A stretch of DNA of 64,000 nt from WS-2 sp036507005 (GTDB lineage: Bacteria; Eisenbacteria; RBG-16-71-46). Position 1 is the first letter of the stretch, and the number at the start of each line of letters is the position of its first letter. The translations under genes were made by a program, and so were the position numbers. Below are positions 35,224-43,718 of this stretch, in pieces. Under the pieces are notes generated by a model that was given only the letters and a program-made list of their open reading frames with translations, had not been told where the DNA came from and ran no database searches. Location: contig DASXQT010000080.1 of NCBI GenBank assembly GCA_036507005.1, positions 1-64,000 on the forward strand, in the 5' to 3' direction.

Positions 35224-36089
35224 ACCGGTTTCGGCGGCCGGCGGAACGCGTTGCGGACCAGCATCGCGCCGGCGCGCGCCAGGATGAGCGCGTCGACCAG
35301 GGCGCGGAGCACGGGATGCGAGGGGTGGTGCTTGTGGAAGTAGTGGATCATGCCGCGGTGCCGCTCGACGATCACGCGCGTCGACACCCGGTTGCGGCTC
35401 GCGCCGATGTAGTGCACCACGACGGCCCCGGGCACGTAGACGTTGGCCCATCCGGCCTGCTTCATGCGCCGGCACCAGTCCACGTCCTCGTTGAACATGA
35501 AGAACGCCTCGTCCAGCGGCCCCACCTCGTCGATGGCCGCGCGCCGCACCAGCAGGAACGCCCCCGAGAGCCAGTCCACCTCGCGCACCGAGGCGTGGTC
35601 CCAGTCGCTGAGCAGGTAGCGGCGCGACCAGCGGTTGTCGGGGAAGATCCGGGTGAGCACCGAGTAGCGGTTGAAGAAGAACGCCCAGGCGTCGGGGAAG
35701 GCGCGGGCCGAGAGCTCGATCGCGCCATCGCCGCCCATCAGCCGCGGCCCCACGATCCCGGCGCGCGGGTGGGCGCGCAGGTAGTCGACCAGCGTGCGCA
35801 CCGCGCCCGGACGCGAATCGCAATCGGGGTTCGCGACCAGCACGAACTCTCCGCTCGTGGCGCGGATGCCCTGGTTGGCGGCGCGGCCGTAGCCGACGTT
35901 CTCCGGGTTCACGATCACCCGCACCGCGGGGAAGCGCGCCGCCAGCGCCTCGGGCGCCCCGTCGCGCGAGTCGTTGTCCACCACCACGGTCTCGCTGGCG
36001 AGGCCCGCGAGATCGGGCGCGAGCGACTCCAGGCACTGGAGCAGCACGTCGCGCGCCTTGTAGTTGACGATGACGACGGAGAGATCCAT
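35196..36089 (-). CDS. GT2-family glycosyltransferase (rhamnosyltransferase-like)
   Basis: The 297-residue protein has the GT-A fold: MDLSVVIVNYKARDVLLQCL, VVVDNDSRDGAPEALAARFP, NVGYGRAANQGIRATSGEFV, a DxD-like ANPDCDSR, and WLSGAFLLVRRAAIDEVGPL with FFMFNEDVDWCRRMKQAGW. Such enzymes add rhamnose or galactofuranose to lipid-linked glycans. It overlaps the WecA-type gene, so both likely work on one polymer. ATG 36089 is the natural family start; the upstream ATG adds an unrelated tail. Confidence 0.9.
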   Translation of the reverse strand: MDLSVVIVNYKARDVLLQCLESLAPDLAGLASETVVVDNDSRDGAPEALAARFPAVRVIVNPENVGYGRAANQGIRATSGEFVLVANPDCDSRPGAVRTLVDYLRAHPRAGIVGPRLMGGDGAIELSARAFPDAWAFFFNRYSVLTRIFPDNRWSRRYLLSDWDHASVREVDWLSGAFLLVRRAAIDEVGPLDEAFFMFNEDVDWCRRMKQAGWANVYVPGAVVVHYIGASRNRVSTRVIVERHRGMIHYFHKHHPSHPVLRALVDALILARAGAMLVRNAFRRPPKPVCPTPSRSR

Positions 36090-36192
36090 GCGGGGCCGGC
36101 GGACTCCGCGATCAGGAAGGAGGGTGGGTGGCACGCATTCTAGCATCGCGCCCGAGGGCCCCGGTAGCCCGTGAATCGCGCATCGCGTCCCC

Positions 36193-36663
36193 TCACCCCG
36201 CGAGCGGCCGGCCGAGCGCCTGCTCCAGCCACGCCCGCAGCCGTGCCACGTGGCTCCCCTCCCAGTACCACTTGCCGCATTGCGGGCAGTAGTTGAGCGA
36301 GGGCGAACTCCTCAGCACCTTGCCCGGCACCTCGCCCATGGCCTCGTAGGGCGTGCGGCGCTGGAGCGCCACGTTGCACGCCGGGCAGCGGCTGAAGGGC
36401 GGCCCGGCCGGCTCGTGGCTCGCGGCGAGCGCGCGCACCGCCGCCGCGGGGTCCGCGCGCGGCACCAGCAGCGCCGCCACGTCGGCGAAGCGCCGCGGGT
36501 GGCGCGCGCTCAGCGTGAGCACGGTGCGGCCGTCGCGCCGCGCCGCGTCGAACAGCTCTTCGAGCCGCGCGCCCGGCGCGGTCGCGACGTCGTAGCCCAG
36601 GATCCGCAGCCGGCGCGCGAGCAGCTCGAGCGAGGTATCGGTGATGAAGCGGGCCGGCGGCAT
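36193..36663 (-). CDS. Mut7-C RNase domain protein
   Basis: The 156-residue protein has the Mut7-C (DUF82) layout: FITDTSLELLARRLRILGYD with the acidic residue of the PIN-like core, GRTVLTLSARHPRR, then a zinc ribbon formed by CPAC and CPQC (SRCPACNVALQ; NYCPQCGKWYWEGSH). The family is predicted to be a ribonuclease. The gene ends 103 bases upstream of the glycosyltransferase start on the same strand. Confidence 0.88.
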   Translation of the reverse strand: MPPARFITDTSLELLARRLRILGYDVATAPGARLEELFDAARRDGRTVLTLSARHPRRFADVAALLVPRADPAAAVRALAASHEPAGPPFSRCPACNVALQRRTPYEAMGEVPGKVLRSSPSLNYCPQCGKWYWEGSHVARLRAWLEQALGRPLAG

Positions 36664-36845
36664 GGCGGCAGGCTAGCGCCGCCGGCGCGCGAGCCGCCAC
36701 CCAGGGGGCCCCGGATCCACGTCCGCGACGGCGCCGCCCCCGCGGGCCGGTTGCATTCCGCACGGCTCCGACAACTGCGGACCGCGAGCCGACTTGCGCG
36801 GGAGCGGTTGACGCGAGGGGCGGCGGTAGCCCACTCTCGCCCGCC

Positions 36846-38036
36846 ATGGACCCCTCCGAGGTCGTCGGGTCGCCGGTGGCTTCCGATGGGTCCCGGCCGG
36901 TCCCCGACTCGCTCGACCGCCGCCGGTTCCTGCTCCTGATCGGTGGTGCCGCGGCCGCGGCTGCGGCGGCGCCGGCCCTGGCGCTGGCCAGGAAAGGCGC
37001 CGCACCCTCCCCGCCCCAGGCGACACCCGAGGCGCTTCCGCCGGGCTCGGTCGAGATGGCGCGCGCCCTCATCGGGGCCGCGATCCTGGCGCCCAGCGAC
37101 TGGAACACGCAGCCCTGGAGCTTCGAGGTGGACGGCGCCTCGATCCGGCTCGTGGCCGACGTGCAGCGCGCCCTGCCGGTGACCGATCCCGAGCGGCGCG
37201 GCATGATGATCGCGCTTGGCGCCGCGCTCGAGAACCTGCTGGTGGCGGCGCGCGCCTACGGGCTGCGCCCGGCGGTCCGCTACTTCCCCCACGAGGGCGC
37301 CAACCGCGTGGTGGCCGAGGTGAGCTGGAGCGAGGGCGACACCCCGCGCGACCTCGGGCTCGCGGCCGCGATCCCCGACCGGCGCACCAACCGCCGGGAG
37401 TTCGACGGCCGCGCCATCCTGCCGCAGCACCGCGCCCAGCTCACCGCCCAGGTTCCCGAGGGGCTCTACCTGCACTGGATCGACGACCGCGACCCGATGC
37501 GGGCGGTCGCCGACCTGGCGTACGAGGCGACCCGGGCGCAGGTCCTGGACGAGCGCGCCGAGCGCGAGCAGTTCGCGTGGATGCGGTTCGACGACGACGC
37601 CCGCAAGCGCCGCGACGGCATCCCGGTGGACGCGCTCGAGCTGGGCGGCCCCGCGGGGTGGTTCGCGGGGCGCACGCTCAACCCGAAGAGCTGGTTCCTG
37701 CGCTTCGGGGCGGAGGGCGCGGCCAAGCAGGCGCGGTCGCAGGTGCGCTCGGCGGGGGCGCTCGCGCTGCTCACGGCGCCGCGCCACGAGGAGGCGCAGT
37801 GGCTGATGGGCGGGCAGGCGTTCGAGCGCTTCGCCCTCAAGGCCACGCAGCTCGACGTCGCGCACCAGGCGCTCTCGGCGCCCATCGAGGTCCAGCGCTA
37901 CCGCAGCGAGCTGCTCGGGCTCTTCGATGCCGCCGGCGAGGACCCGCTCGTGCTGCTGCGGCTCGGCCGCGCCAAGCGCCCGCGGGCCATCCCGCGCCGC
38001 ACCGTGGCGCAGGTGGCGAGCTTCCGGAACACGTAG
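36846..38036 (+). CDS. Exported nitroreductase-fold flavoprotein (Acg-like), Tat signal
   Basis: The 396-residue protein has a Tat signal (DRRRFLLLIGGAAAAAAAAP) and a nitroreductase-like domain: LIGAAILAPSDWNTQPWSFE, RGMMIALGAALENLLVAARA, AAIPDRRTNRREFDGR, LALLTAPRHEEAQWLMGGQA. It resembles Acg/Rv2032-type members, which bind FMN but may act as flavin stores instead of reductases. Tat export would suit a protein folded with its cofactor in the cytosol. ATG 36846 is the first in-frame start. Confidence 0.85.
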   Translation: MDPSEVVGSPVASDGSRPVPDSLDRRRFLLLIGGAAAAAAAAPALALARKGAAPSPPQATPEALPPGSVEMARALIGAAILAPSDWNTQPWSFEVDGASIRLVADVQRALPVTDPERRGMMIALGAALENLLVAARAYGLRPAVRYFPHEGANRVVAEVSWSEGDTPRDLGLAAAIPDRRTNRREFDGRAILPQHRAQLTAQVPEGLYLHWIDDRDPMRAVADLAYEATRAQVLDERAEREQFAWMRFDDDARKRRDGIPVDALELGGPAGWFAGRTLNPKSWFLRFGAEGAAKQARSQVRSAGALALLTAPRHEEAQWLMGGQAFERFALKATQLDVAHQALSAPIEVQRYRSELLGLFDAAGEDPLVLLRLGRAKRPRAIPRRTVAQVASFRNT

Positions 38037-38140
38037 TCCTCGGCGCGGCGCTTGGCGCCTTCGCTGGCGCCCTCGCTCTACCGCCCTCGCGCTGGCGTCC
38101 CTCGCGCTGGCGCCCGCGAGCCTCGCCCGCTACCGAGCCC

Positions 38141-38839
38141 TCAACGGTAGATCGCCTTGATCCGTCCCCACGTGCCGGTGCGCGCCGGCGTCGGGCAGTC
38201 GAGGTCGATCTTCCCGTCGTGCCGGAACAGGTAGCCCTCGATGAGCGCGCTCGGCTCCCAGGTGAGGCCGCCGGTGAAGAGGCTCGGGCAGGGGTGGCCG
38301 CCCGGGCTCACGATCGGAAACAGCGAGCCGCCGGTCCAGGTGATGGATCCCTCGGCGTTCCCGGTCATGTAGGTCGAGAAGTCGTTGGTCTGGGTGTAGA
38401 AGTTGGTGATGGTTCCGCTGAGGAGCAACGTGCCGTTCGTGAACGTCGAAGGCACGTTGGCGTTCGGCGGGTTGGGATCGAACGCGGCGTCGCGCGGCGT
38501 GCCCTCGTAGAGCTCGATCAGCCCGGAATCGTAGGTCGTGAGGTAGGCGTTGCCGAGGGTCGGGATCGGCGTGGTGCTGGTCCCGAGCGAGCCCAGCCCG
38601 TAGAGATAGAACGTGTAGTCCTTGGTGGGATCGTTGGCATTCAGGAACCCCAACGGCGGCCCGAACGCGCTCACCGTGCCCACGATGTAGAGCTGCGTGC
38701 CGAACGGCGAGTTATAGGGCGTCGCGCCCGCCGCATAGAAGTAGGCCGGGTCCCAGTCGATGATCGGGCCCGCGTGCGCCGGCACCGTGGCCGCGAGGGC
38801 CAGGAGCGCTGTGGCTGAGAATCGTACCCAAAGTCTCAT
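38141..38839 (-). CDS. Exported beta protein with W-G-x-x-K tail (paralogue of 38876 gene)
   Basis: The 232-residue protein has a signal peptide (FSATALLALAATVPAHAG), a Tyr/Phe/Gly-rich all-beta body (YAAGATPYNSPFGTQLYIVG; TTYDSGLIELYEGTPRD; FTNGTLLLSGTITNFYTQ) and ends GTWGRIKAIYR. It shares layout with its upstream neighbour at 38876: F-N-D/T-N-G-T short motif, a P-P-N-P/A loop and the tail. No known family recognised; likely surface protein. Between 38037 and 38140 are short CTCGCGCTGGCG repeats only. Confidence 0.75.
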   Translation of the reverse strand: MRLWVRFSATALLALAATVPAHAGPIIDWDPAYFYAAGATPYNSPFGTQLYIVGTVSAFGPPLGFLNANDPTKDYTFYLYGLGSLGTSTTPIPTLGNAYLTTYDSGLIELYEGTPRDAAFDPNPPNANVPSTFTNGTLLLSGTITNFYTQTNDFSTYMTGNAEGSITWTGGSLFPIVSPGGHPCPSLFTGGLTWEPSALIEGYLFRHDGKIDLDCPTPARTGTWGRIKAIYR

Positions 38840-38875
38840 ATCGATCTCCCGTGGCGGCGCGGTCGCCCGCGCGCG

Positions 38876-39562
38876 CTAGCGATACTTGCGCTTGAGCTCT
38901 CCCCAGCTTCCGACGTGCACCGGCGTCGGCAGCCGGAGCAGGGTCTGGCCGTCCACCTGGTGGGCGTAGCCGGGGGGGATGCTGCTGGTGTTGCCGGTCG
39001 CTCCGGCGAAGGTCCAGCCGTTGCGCTCGTCGGCGGGGATGTTGCCGTACTGGGTGCCGCCCACGACCTCGAAGGTGGCGTCGTAGCTGCCGCTGCCGGT
39101 GGCGGTGTTGAGGACGTAGCGGAAGTCCGTGATCGCGCCGACCAGGATCGCCGTGCCGTCGTTGAACGAGGAAGGCGCCGTCGGGTTGGGAGGATTGGAG
39201 CCGTAGTCGAACGGCGTGCCGGTGCTCCGCGAATCCTCGTAGACCGTGAGCGTGCCCGGGCCCGTGTAGCTGATCACCACGAACGAGCCCCCCACGATCC
39301 GGCTGGTGGCCGTGAGGCCGGTCAGCACGTAGGTGTACTCGTAGGTCGACTGGTCGCTCACGAGCGGGGAGGCCAGGACCGGCACCTCGCCGAGGCCCAC
39401 GTAGCCGTTGCCGATCCCGCCGAAGGTGCCCGGCACCAGCACCGGGTCCTCGTAGTCGAAGCCCACGTAATCGAACAGGAGCTGCTGCGCCCGGGCGGCC
39501 GGAACCATCCCGAGGCAGGCGAGCCCCGTCGTGACAAGAAGCGTTTTCGCAAGGAATCGCAT
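38876..39562 (-). CDS. Exported beta protein with W-G-x-x-K tail
   Basis: The 228-residue protein has a signal peptide (FLAKTLLVTTGLACLGMVPA), a beta-rich body (QQLLFDYVGFDYEDP; YVLTGLTATSRIVGGSFVVI; FNDGTAILVGAITDFRYVLN) and ends GSWGELKRKYR. It is a tandem paralogue of the 38141 gene, 36 bases away on the same strand, and the two are probably co-transcribed. Function unknown. Confidence 0.75.
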   Translation of the reverse strand: MRFLAKTLLVTTGLACLGMVPAARAQQLLFDYVGFDYEDPVLVPGTFGGIGNGYVGLGEVPVLASPLVSDQSTYEYTYVLTGLTATSRIVGGSFVVISYTGPGTLTVYEDSRSTGTPFDYGSNPPNPTAPSSFNDGTAILVGAITDFRYVLNTATGSGSYDATFEVVGGTQYGNIPADERNGWTFAGATGNTSSIPPGYAHQVDGQTLLRLPTPVHVGSWGELKRKYR

Positions 39563-39660
39563 GCCTACCCCCGCCGCGGCCTGCGGGGAACGCCGAGCGG
39601 CGTCGAACCCCCGGGCAGGTGCGGTCCCGAAAAGTCGATCAAGACCGTAGCCCCAGGGGG

Positions 39661-39682
39661 GGCCGCGCGGCCCAGCGCGGCC
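39661..39682. terminator. GC hairpin downstream of the kinase gene
   Basis: GGCCGCGC (39661-39668) and GCGCGGCC (39675-39682) form a perfect 8-bp stem with a 6-base loop about 70 bases after the kinase stop on the minus strand. There is no T-run, so it may end transcription weakly or only stabilise the 3' end. Confidence 0.35.
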
Positions 39683-39750
39683 GGGGGGTGATGCGTGGTC
39701 GGAGGATTGCGCCCGACAGCGGCCGCGCGCACCTCCGTCAGCTAATAAGC

Positions 39751-42700
39751 CTAACCCGGCGGGGAGGGCTGAGACAAGCGGGGACCGTCGCCCGATGCCT
39801 CCGCCCCGAGCCAGTCCAGCGCCTCGCGGGCCATCGGATCGAGTCCCGTTGCGGCGCCCTCCGCGCGCAGCAGTTGGGCGCGCTCGGCGCCGAGTGCTTT
39901 GCGAATCCGCCCCGCGATCACTTCCTGCTCCTCCTTCTCGGCCTGAAGCCGGGGGCTTCCGATGCGCTCGCGCACGGCGGCGGCACAGCCCATCCAGCGC
40001 GCCGCGCGCTCGGGCTCGCCGCCCGCTTCGGCCAGCTCCGCCGCGCCTTCGAGCGCGTAGGCCGCCTCGCGCTCGGCGTCGAGTCCGAGGGAGAGCGCGA
40101 GCGCGCTCGCTAGATGCCGGCGCGCCGCTGCCGAGTCGCCGAGCCGCAGGCAGGTGAGCCCGAGGCTGCCGCGGGTCATCGACAGGTGGCGTTCGTCGCC
40201 CGCGCCCTCCAGCAGCCCCGCTGCCTCCTCGAAGCTGCGCCGCGCGTCCTCGAGCGCTCCCGTCTCGAGCGCGATGTAGCCCAGGTTGTGGAGCGCGATC
40301 GCGCTCGCGTGCCGGTCGCCGCGCATCCGGTAGAGCGCGAGGGCCTCCTCACCGCGGGCGCGGGCCGCGGCGTAGTCGCGCTGGTAGGTGGCGGCGGTCG
40401 AGATCCCGGAGAGCGCCCGCGCCACCCCCTTCTCGTCGCCGGCGCGGCGCGAGGACTCGAGGCTCCGCTCCAGCAGCGGGCGGGCGGCCACATAGTCGCC
40501 CTCGTAGAGCGCGAACCCCGCCGCGCGCGCGAGCGCGTTCGCGACCACCGCCGGGGCCGCGACCTCGCCGCCCTTCTCCAGCGACTCGTGGAGCGTGCGG
40601 CGCGCGAGCCGGAAGTGGCCGCGCATCGACCAGTAGCGCGCCAGCGATCCCGCGAGCCTGAGCGCCTTCTCCACGTCCGCAGCCCTTCCGGCAGCCCAGC
40701 GGTGGGCGGCGAGCAGGTCGTCGTGCTCGAGGTCGAGCCGCACGAGCCAGGCCTTCTGCTCCGGGCCCCCGAGCGGCCCCTGCGAGCCCTCGGCCACCGC
40801 CAGGAACCAGGAGAGGTGCTCGCCCCTGACGCCGTCGGCTTCGCCGGCCGCGGCGAGCTGCTCGCCCGCGAAGTGGCGGACGCTCTCGAGATACCGGTAG
40901 CGCGCGTCGCCCGCGGGGTCGCGCTGCAGCACCACCAGCGACTTGTCCGCGAGCCGCTGGAGCACGTCGAGCACCTCGAACTCGTCGCTCCCGGCGCCGC
41001 ACACCGTGGTCGCCGACTCGAGCGACCACGTCCCGGCGAACGCCGAGAGCGCGCGGAACATGCGCGGCTCGTCCTCGACGAGCTGGTTGGCGCTCCACTC
41101 GATCACCGCGCGCAGGGTCTGGTGGCGCCCGTCCCCGCCGGCCCCGCTCGCGGTGAGGAGGCGGAAACGATCGCCGAGGCGGGCCAGGATCTTCTCCGGG
41201 CCGAGCACGCGCACCCGCGCCGCCGCCAGTTCGAGCGCGAGCGGGATGCCGTCGAGCCGCCGGCAGATCTCCGCCACCACCGGCGTGGTCTTGGGCCCGA
41301 GCGCGAAGTCGGGCGCGACCTGGGCCGCGCGCGCCGCGAAGAGCTGCACCGCCTCGCTCCCTTCGGCCGCGGCGTCCGCGCCCTCGGCGGGGAGCGCGAG
41401 CGGGGGCACGGCGAAGGTGGTCTCGCCCGCGATCGCGAGCGGCTCGCGGCTGGTGGCGACGATCCTGAGCTCCGCCGATGCCGCGAGCACCTGGGCCGCG
41501 AGCCGCTGGCAGGCGGAGAGCACGCTCTCGCAGTTGTCCATCACCAGCAGCGCCTTCCAGCTCTTGAGCCGGCGCAGCAGGGTCTGCTCGAGCGGCGTCC
41601 CCGGCTCCGCGCGCGCCCCCACCGCATCGGCCACGGCCTCGACCACGCGCTCCGGGTCGTCGAGTGCCGCGAGGTCTGCGAACCACACCCCGTCGGGGTG
41701 GTCGTCGAGCGCGCCCTCGGCGAGCCGCAGCGCCAGACGCGTCTTGCCCGAGCCACCCATGCCGAGCAGCGTGAGCAGCCGCGTGCCGGCGAGCGCCTTC
41801 CGGATCCTGCCCATCACCTCCTCGCGCCCCACGAAGCTGGTGGCCGGGCGCGGCAGGTTGTGGGGCGTGGCGGCGCGCTCGCCCGCGCGCAACGCCGCCG
41901 CCCGCCGCACGCCGAGCGCCTCCTCGATCTCGTGGCGGATCGCTCGCATGTCGCGCAGCCGGGCCGCGGCGTCCTTTTCGAGGCAGCGCGCCAGCAGGTC
42001 GCGAACGCCCCGCGGCACCGCCTCGGGGATGGCGGCGGCGTCCGGGGCGTCGTAGAGGACCTTGGCCATGACCGTGTAGGGGTCGTCCCCGCCGAAGGCG
42101 CGCCTGCCGGTGAGGCATTCGTAGAGCACGCAGCCGAACGCGAACACGTCGGTGCGCTCGTCCTGCTCGCCGGCCAGCACCTGCTCGGGGCTCATGTAGC
42201 CGGGCGTGCCGGCGACCACGTCGCCGAGCGTGTCGGGCTCGGCTGCGGGGGCGGTCGGGGCGGGCGGCGGGGGAGCGGGGCCGGCGCCCTGGCCGTGCGG
42301 CCCTCGAATCCCGATCAGGCCGCCCGCGCGCCCGGCGAGGCCGAAGTCGAGCACCTTCACCAGCCCGCGTGGCGCCAGCATCACGTTGCCGGGCTTGAGG
42401 TCGCGATGCACCACGCCGCGCTCGTGCGCCACCTCGAGCGCCTCCGCGACCTGGGCGCACACCGAGAGCGACTCGGTCCAGGAGAGCGCCCCGCGCTCGA
42501 GGCGGTGCGCCAGCGACTCGCCCGGAACGTACTCGAGCACCAGCGCGAGGGCGCCCCCCGGCGCCTCCTCGAAGCCGTGGATGGTGGCGATGTTCGGGTG
42601 GTTGAGCGCGGCCAGCGTCAGGGCCTCGCGGCGGAAGCGCGCGAGCGATTCGGGGTCGCGCGAGAAGCGGGCGGGGAGGAGCTTGACCGCGACCTCGCGC

Positions 42701-42795
42701 TCGAGGCGCGCATCGCGCGCGAGGAACACCTCGCCCATGCCGCCCGCCCCGAGCGGCGCCACGATCTCGTAGTGGGCGATCCGCGTGCCGATCAC
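39751..42795 (-). CDS. Serine/threonine protein kinase fused to a STAND-type ATPase and TPR domain
   Basis: The 1014-residue protein starts with a Hanks-type kinase: glycine loop LGAGGMGEV, VAVKLL (K38), VVHRDLKPGNVML, DFGLAG and GTPGYMSPEQ. Residues ~330-620 are an AfsR/NB-ARC-like ATPase with Walker A GMGGSGKTRLALRLAEGAL and LLVMDNCESVL. The rest is helical with TPR-like pairs (ALHNLGYIALETGALEDARR; GSLGLTCLRLGDSAAARRHL). No transmembrane segment is seen, so it is a cytosolic signalling switch that senses ligands or partners by TPR. GTG 42795 places MIGTRIAHYEIVAPLG at the N-terminus, as usual for these kinases. Confidence 0.9.
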   Translation of the reverse strand: MIGTRIAHYEIVAPLGAGGMGEVFLARDARLEREVAVKLLPARFSRDPESLARFRREALTLAALNHPNIATIHGFEEAPGGALALVLEYVPGESLAHRLERGALSWTESLSVCAQVAEALEVAHERGVVHRDLKPGNVMLAPRGLVKVLDFGLAGRAGGLIGIRGPHGQGAGPAPPPPAPTAPAAEPDTLGDVVAGTPGYMSPEQVLAGEQDERTDVFAFGCVLYECLTGRRAFGGDDPYTVMAKVLYDAPDAAAIPEAVPRGVRDLLARCLEKDAAARLRDMRAIRHEIEEALGVRRAAALRAGERAATPHNLPRPATSFVGREEVMGRIRKALAGTRLLTLLGMGGSGKTRLALRLAEGALDDHPDGVWFADLAALDDPERVVEAVADAVGARAEPGTPLEQTLLRRLKSWKALLVMDNCESVLSACQRLAAQVLAASAELRIVATSREPLAIAGETTFAVPPLALPAEGADAAAEGSEAVQLFAARAAQVAPDFALGPKTTPVVAEICRRLDGIPLALELAAARVRVLGPEKILARLGDRFRLLTASGAGGDGRHQTLRAVIEWSANQLVEDEPRMFRALSAFAGTWSLESATTVCGAGSDEFEVLDVLQRLADKSLVVLQRDPAGDARYRYLESVRHFAGEQLAAAGEADGVRGEHLSWFLAVAEGSQGPLGGPEQKAWLVRLDLEHDDLLAAHRWAAGRAADVEKALRLAGSLARYWSMRGHFRLARRTLHESLEKGGEVAAPAVVANALARAAGFALYEGDYVAARPLLERSLESSRRAGDEKGVARALSGISTAATYQRDYAAARARGEEALALYRMRGDRHASAIALHNLGYIALETGALEDARRSFEEAAGLLEGAGDERHLSMTRGSLGLTCLRLGDSAAARRHLASALALSLGLDAEREAAYALEGAAELAEAGGEPERAARWMGCAAAVRERIGSPRLQAEKEEQEVIAGRIRKALGAERAQLLRAEGAATGLDPMAREALDWLGAEASGDGPRLSQPSPPG

Positions 42796-42921
42796 GCCGG
42801 CGAGAATACCGCAGCGAGGAATGGGGGAGGCTCGCGCGCCGGCCACGCGCGACCCGGGCCCGGGCTCAACGCCCGCCGCCTGGCCGCGCTGGTGTCAGAG
42901 CTTCCGGGCGGACCTGCGCTC

Positions 42922-42943
42922 GAACATGCTCTGGAGCATGTTC
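42922..42943. promoter_or_regulatory. Perfect 10-bp palindrome, copy 1 of a repeated operator
   Basis: GAACATGCTC (42922-42931) and GAGCATGTTC (42934-42943) are perfect inverted copies with a 2-base spacer. It lies between the divergent kinase gene and higBA, 127 bases before the kinase start codon. A near copy lies at 43012-43030. Confidence 0.65.
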
Positions 42944-43011
42944 AGGCAACTATGCCGGAACGAGCGGCTCATAGACATCTCGAGACGCCCCCCCGCTGGA
43001 GCCGTCGGTCA

Positions 43012-43030
43012 ACATGCTCCAGAGCATGCT
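43012..43030. promoter_or_regulatory. Near-perfect palindrome, copy 2 of the repeated operator
   Basis: ACATGCTC and GAGCATGC surround a CA spacer; the core matches copy 1 (CATGCTC/GAGCATG) with one arm mismatch further out. The two copies are 90 bases apart, which fits a shared DNA-binding protein. Confidence 0.6.
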
Positions 43031-43049
43031 TCCCGGCGCCTCGCCGATT

Positions 43050-43076
43050 GTAACCTGTTACGTTACATGATACGAT
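43050..43076 (+). promoter_or_regulatory. Candidate higBA promoter/operator
   Basis: GTAAC-CT-GTTAC (43050-43061) is followed by another GTTAC and a TATA-like CATGATACGAT stretch ending just before the higB ATG at 43083. This is the most AT-rich stretch nearby. HigA antitoxins normally bind such a palindrome to repress their operon. Confidence 0.5.
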
Positions 43077-43082
43077 CGGGCC

Positions 43083-43363
43083 GTGGCGATCCTGAGCTTT
43101 CGTCACAAAGGTCTGGAACGCTTCTTCGTCCGCGGGACGACCGCCGGCATCCAAGCTGCGCATGCTCGAAAGTTGCGCCTGATCCTGGGTCGATTGAATG
43201 TCGCGATGGCCCCCGGGACATGGGCCTTCCAGGGCTGCGCCTCCATCCCCTCAAGGGCACACGGAAGGGAGAGTGGGCGGTGAGTGTGAGCGGGAACTGG
43301 CGAGTCACGTTCGCCTTTTCCGGTCCAGATGTCGTCGGCGTCGACTACGAGGATTATCACTGA
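43083..43363 (+). pseudogene. higB: HigB-type (RelE superfamily) toxin, frameshifted
   Basis: The first frame gives AILSFRHKGLERFFVRGTTA and GIQAAHARKLRLILGRLNVA, the N-terminal half of HigB. After a one-base loss near 43212 the other frame gives DMGLPGLRLHPLKGTRKGEW and VSVSGNWRVTFAFSG, the C-terminal half with the catalytic-region Arg/Asn, ending DYEDYH at 43363. Intact HigB is a ribosome-dependent mRNA-cleaving toxin of ~92 residues, so this copy would be a truncated 66-residue product. The antitoxin gene follows after 9 bases. A sequencing error is the alternative. Confidence 0.85.
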
Positions 43364-43372
43364 GGTGTCCCC

Positions 43373-43660
43373 ATGAGAATGCACAATCCCCCGCATCCGG
43401 GCGAGGTGCTCCGCGAGCTTTGCCTCGAGCCCCTCGGGCTTACGGTCACCCGGGCCGCCAGGGCGCTCGGCGTCAGCCGCAAGACCCTGTCGAGCATCCT
43501 GAACGGCCGCGCCGGCATCAGCCCCGAGATGGCCGTGCGGCTGTCGATCGCCTTCGGCACCAGTGCCGAAAGCTGGCTTCGCCAGCAGCTCCAGTACGAC
43601 CTCGCGAAGGCGGAAGCCAAGCGGCGACATCTCCGGGTCAAGAAGCTCGCCGCCGCGTGA
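43373..43660 (+). CDS. higA: HigA-type antitoxin, XRE HTH
   Basis: The 95-residue protein matches HigA: NPPHPGEVLRELCLEPLGLT, VTRAARALGVSRKTLSSILN (HTH), GISPEMAVRLSIAFGTSAES, WLRQQLQYDLAKA. It neutralises HigB and represses the operon by binding its promoter. It stays intact although the toxin gene is broken, so it may persist as a regulator or protect against related toxins. Confidence 0.93.
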   Translation: MRMHNPPHPGEVLRELCLEPLGLTVTRAARALGVSRKTLSSILNGRAGISPEMAVRLSIAFGTSAESWLRQQLQYDLAKAEAKRRHLRVKKLAAA

Positions 43661-43699
43661 CGCTCGTCCTCCGGCGACCGCGCCGGCATCGGCCGCCGC

Positions 43700-43718
43700 C
43701 GGCGGGCCGTGCCCGCCG
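43700..43718. terminator. Strong hairpin between convergent higA and CPBP genes
   Basis: CGGCGGGC (43700-43707) and GCCCGCCG (43711-43718) form an 8-bp GC stem with a 3-base loop, ending one base before the CPBP stop codon. It can serve both strands, although there is no clear T-run. Confidence 0.45.

Noticed and set aside
42922..42943. LexA/SOS box
   Set aside because: GAAC and GTTC ends are 14 bases apart, unlike the 4-base spacing of Gram-positive type boxes or the known proteobacterial forms.
40114..43053. 979-codon plus-strand open frame opposite the kinase gene
   Set aside because: Antisense shadow; kinase and Walker motifs are on the minus strand.
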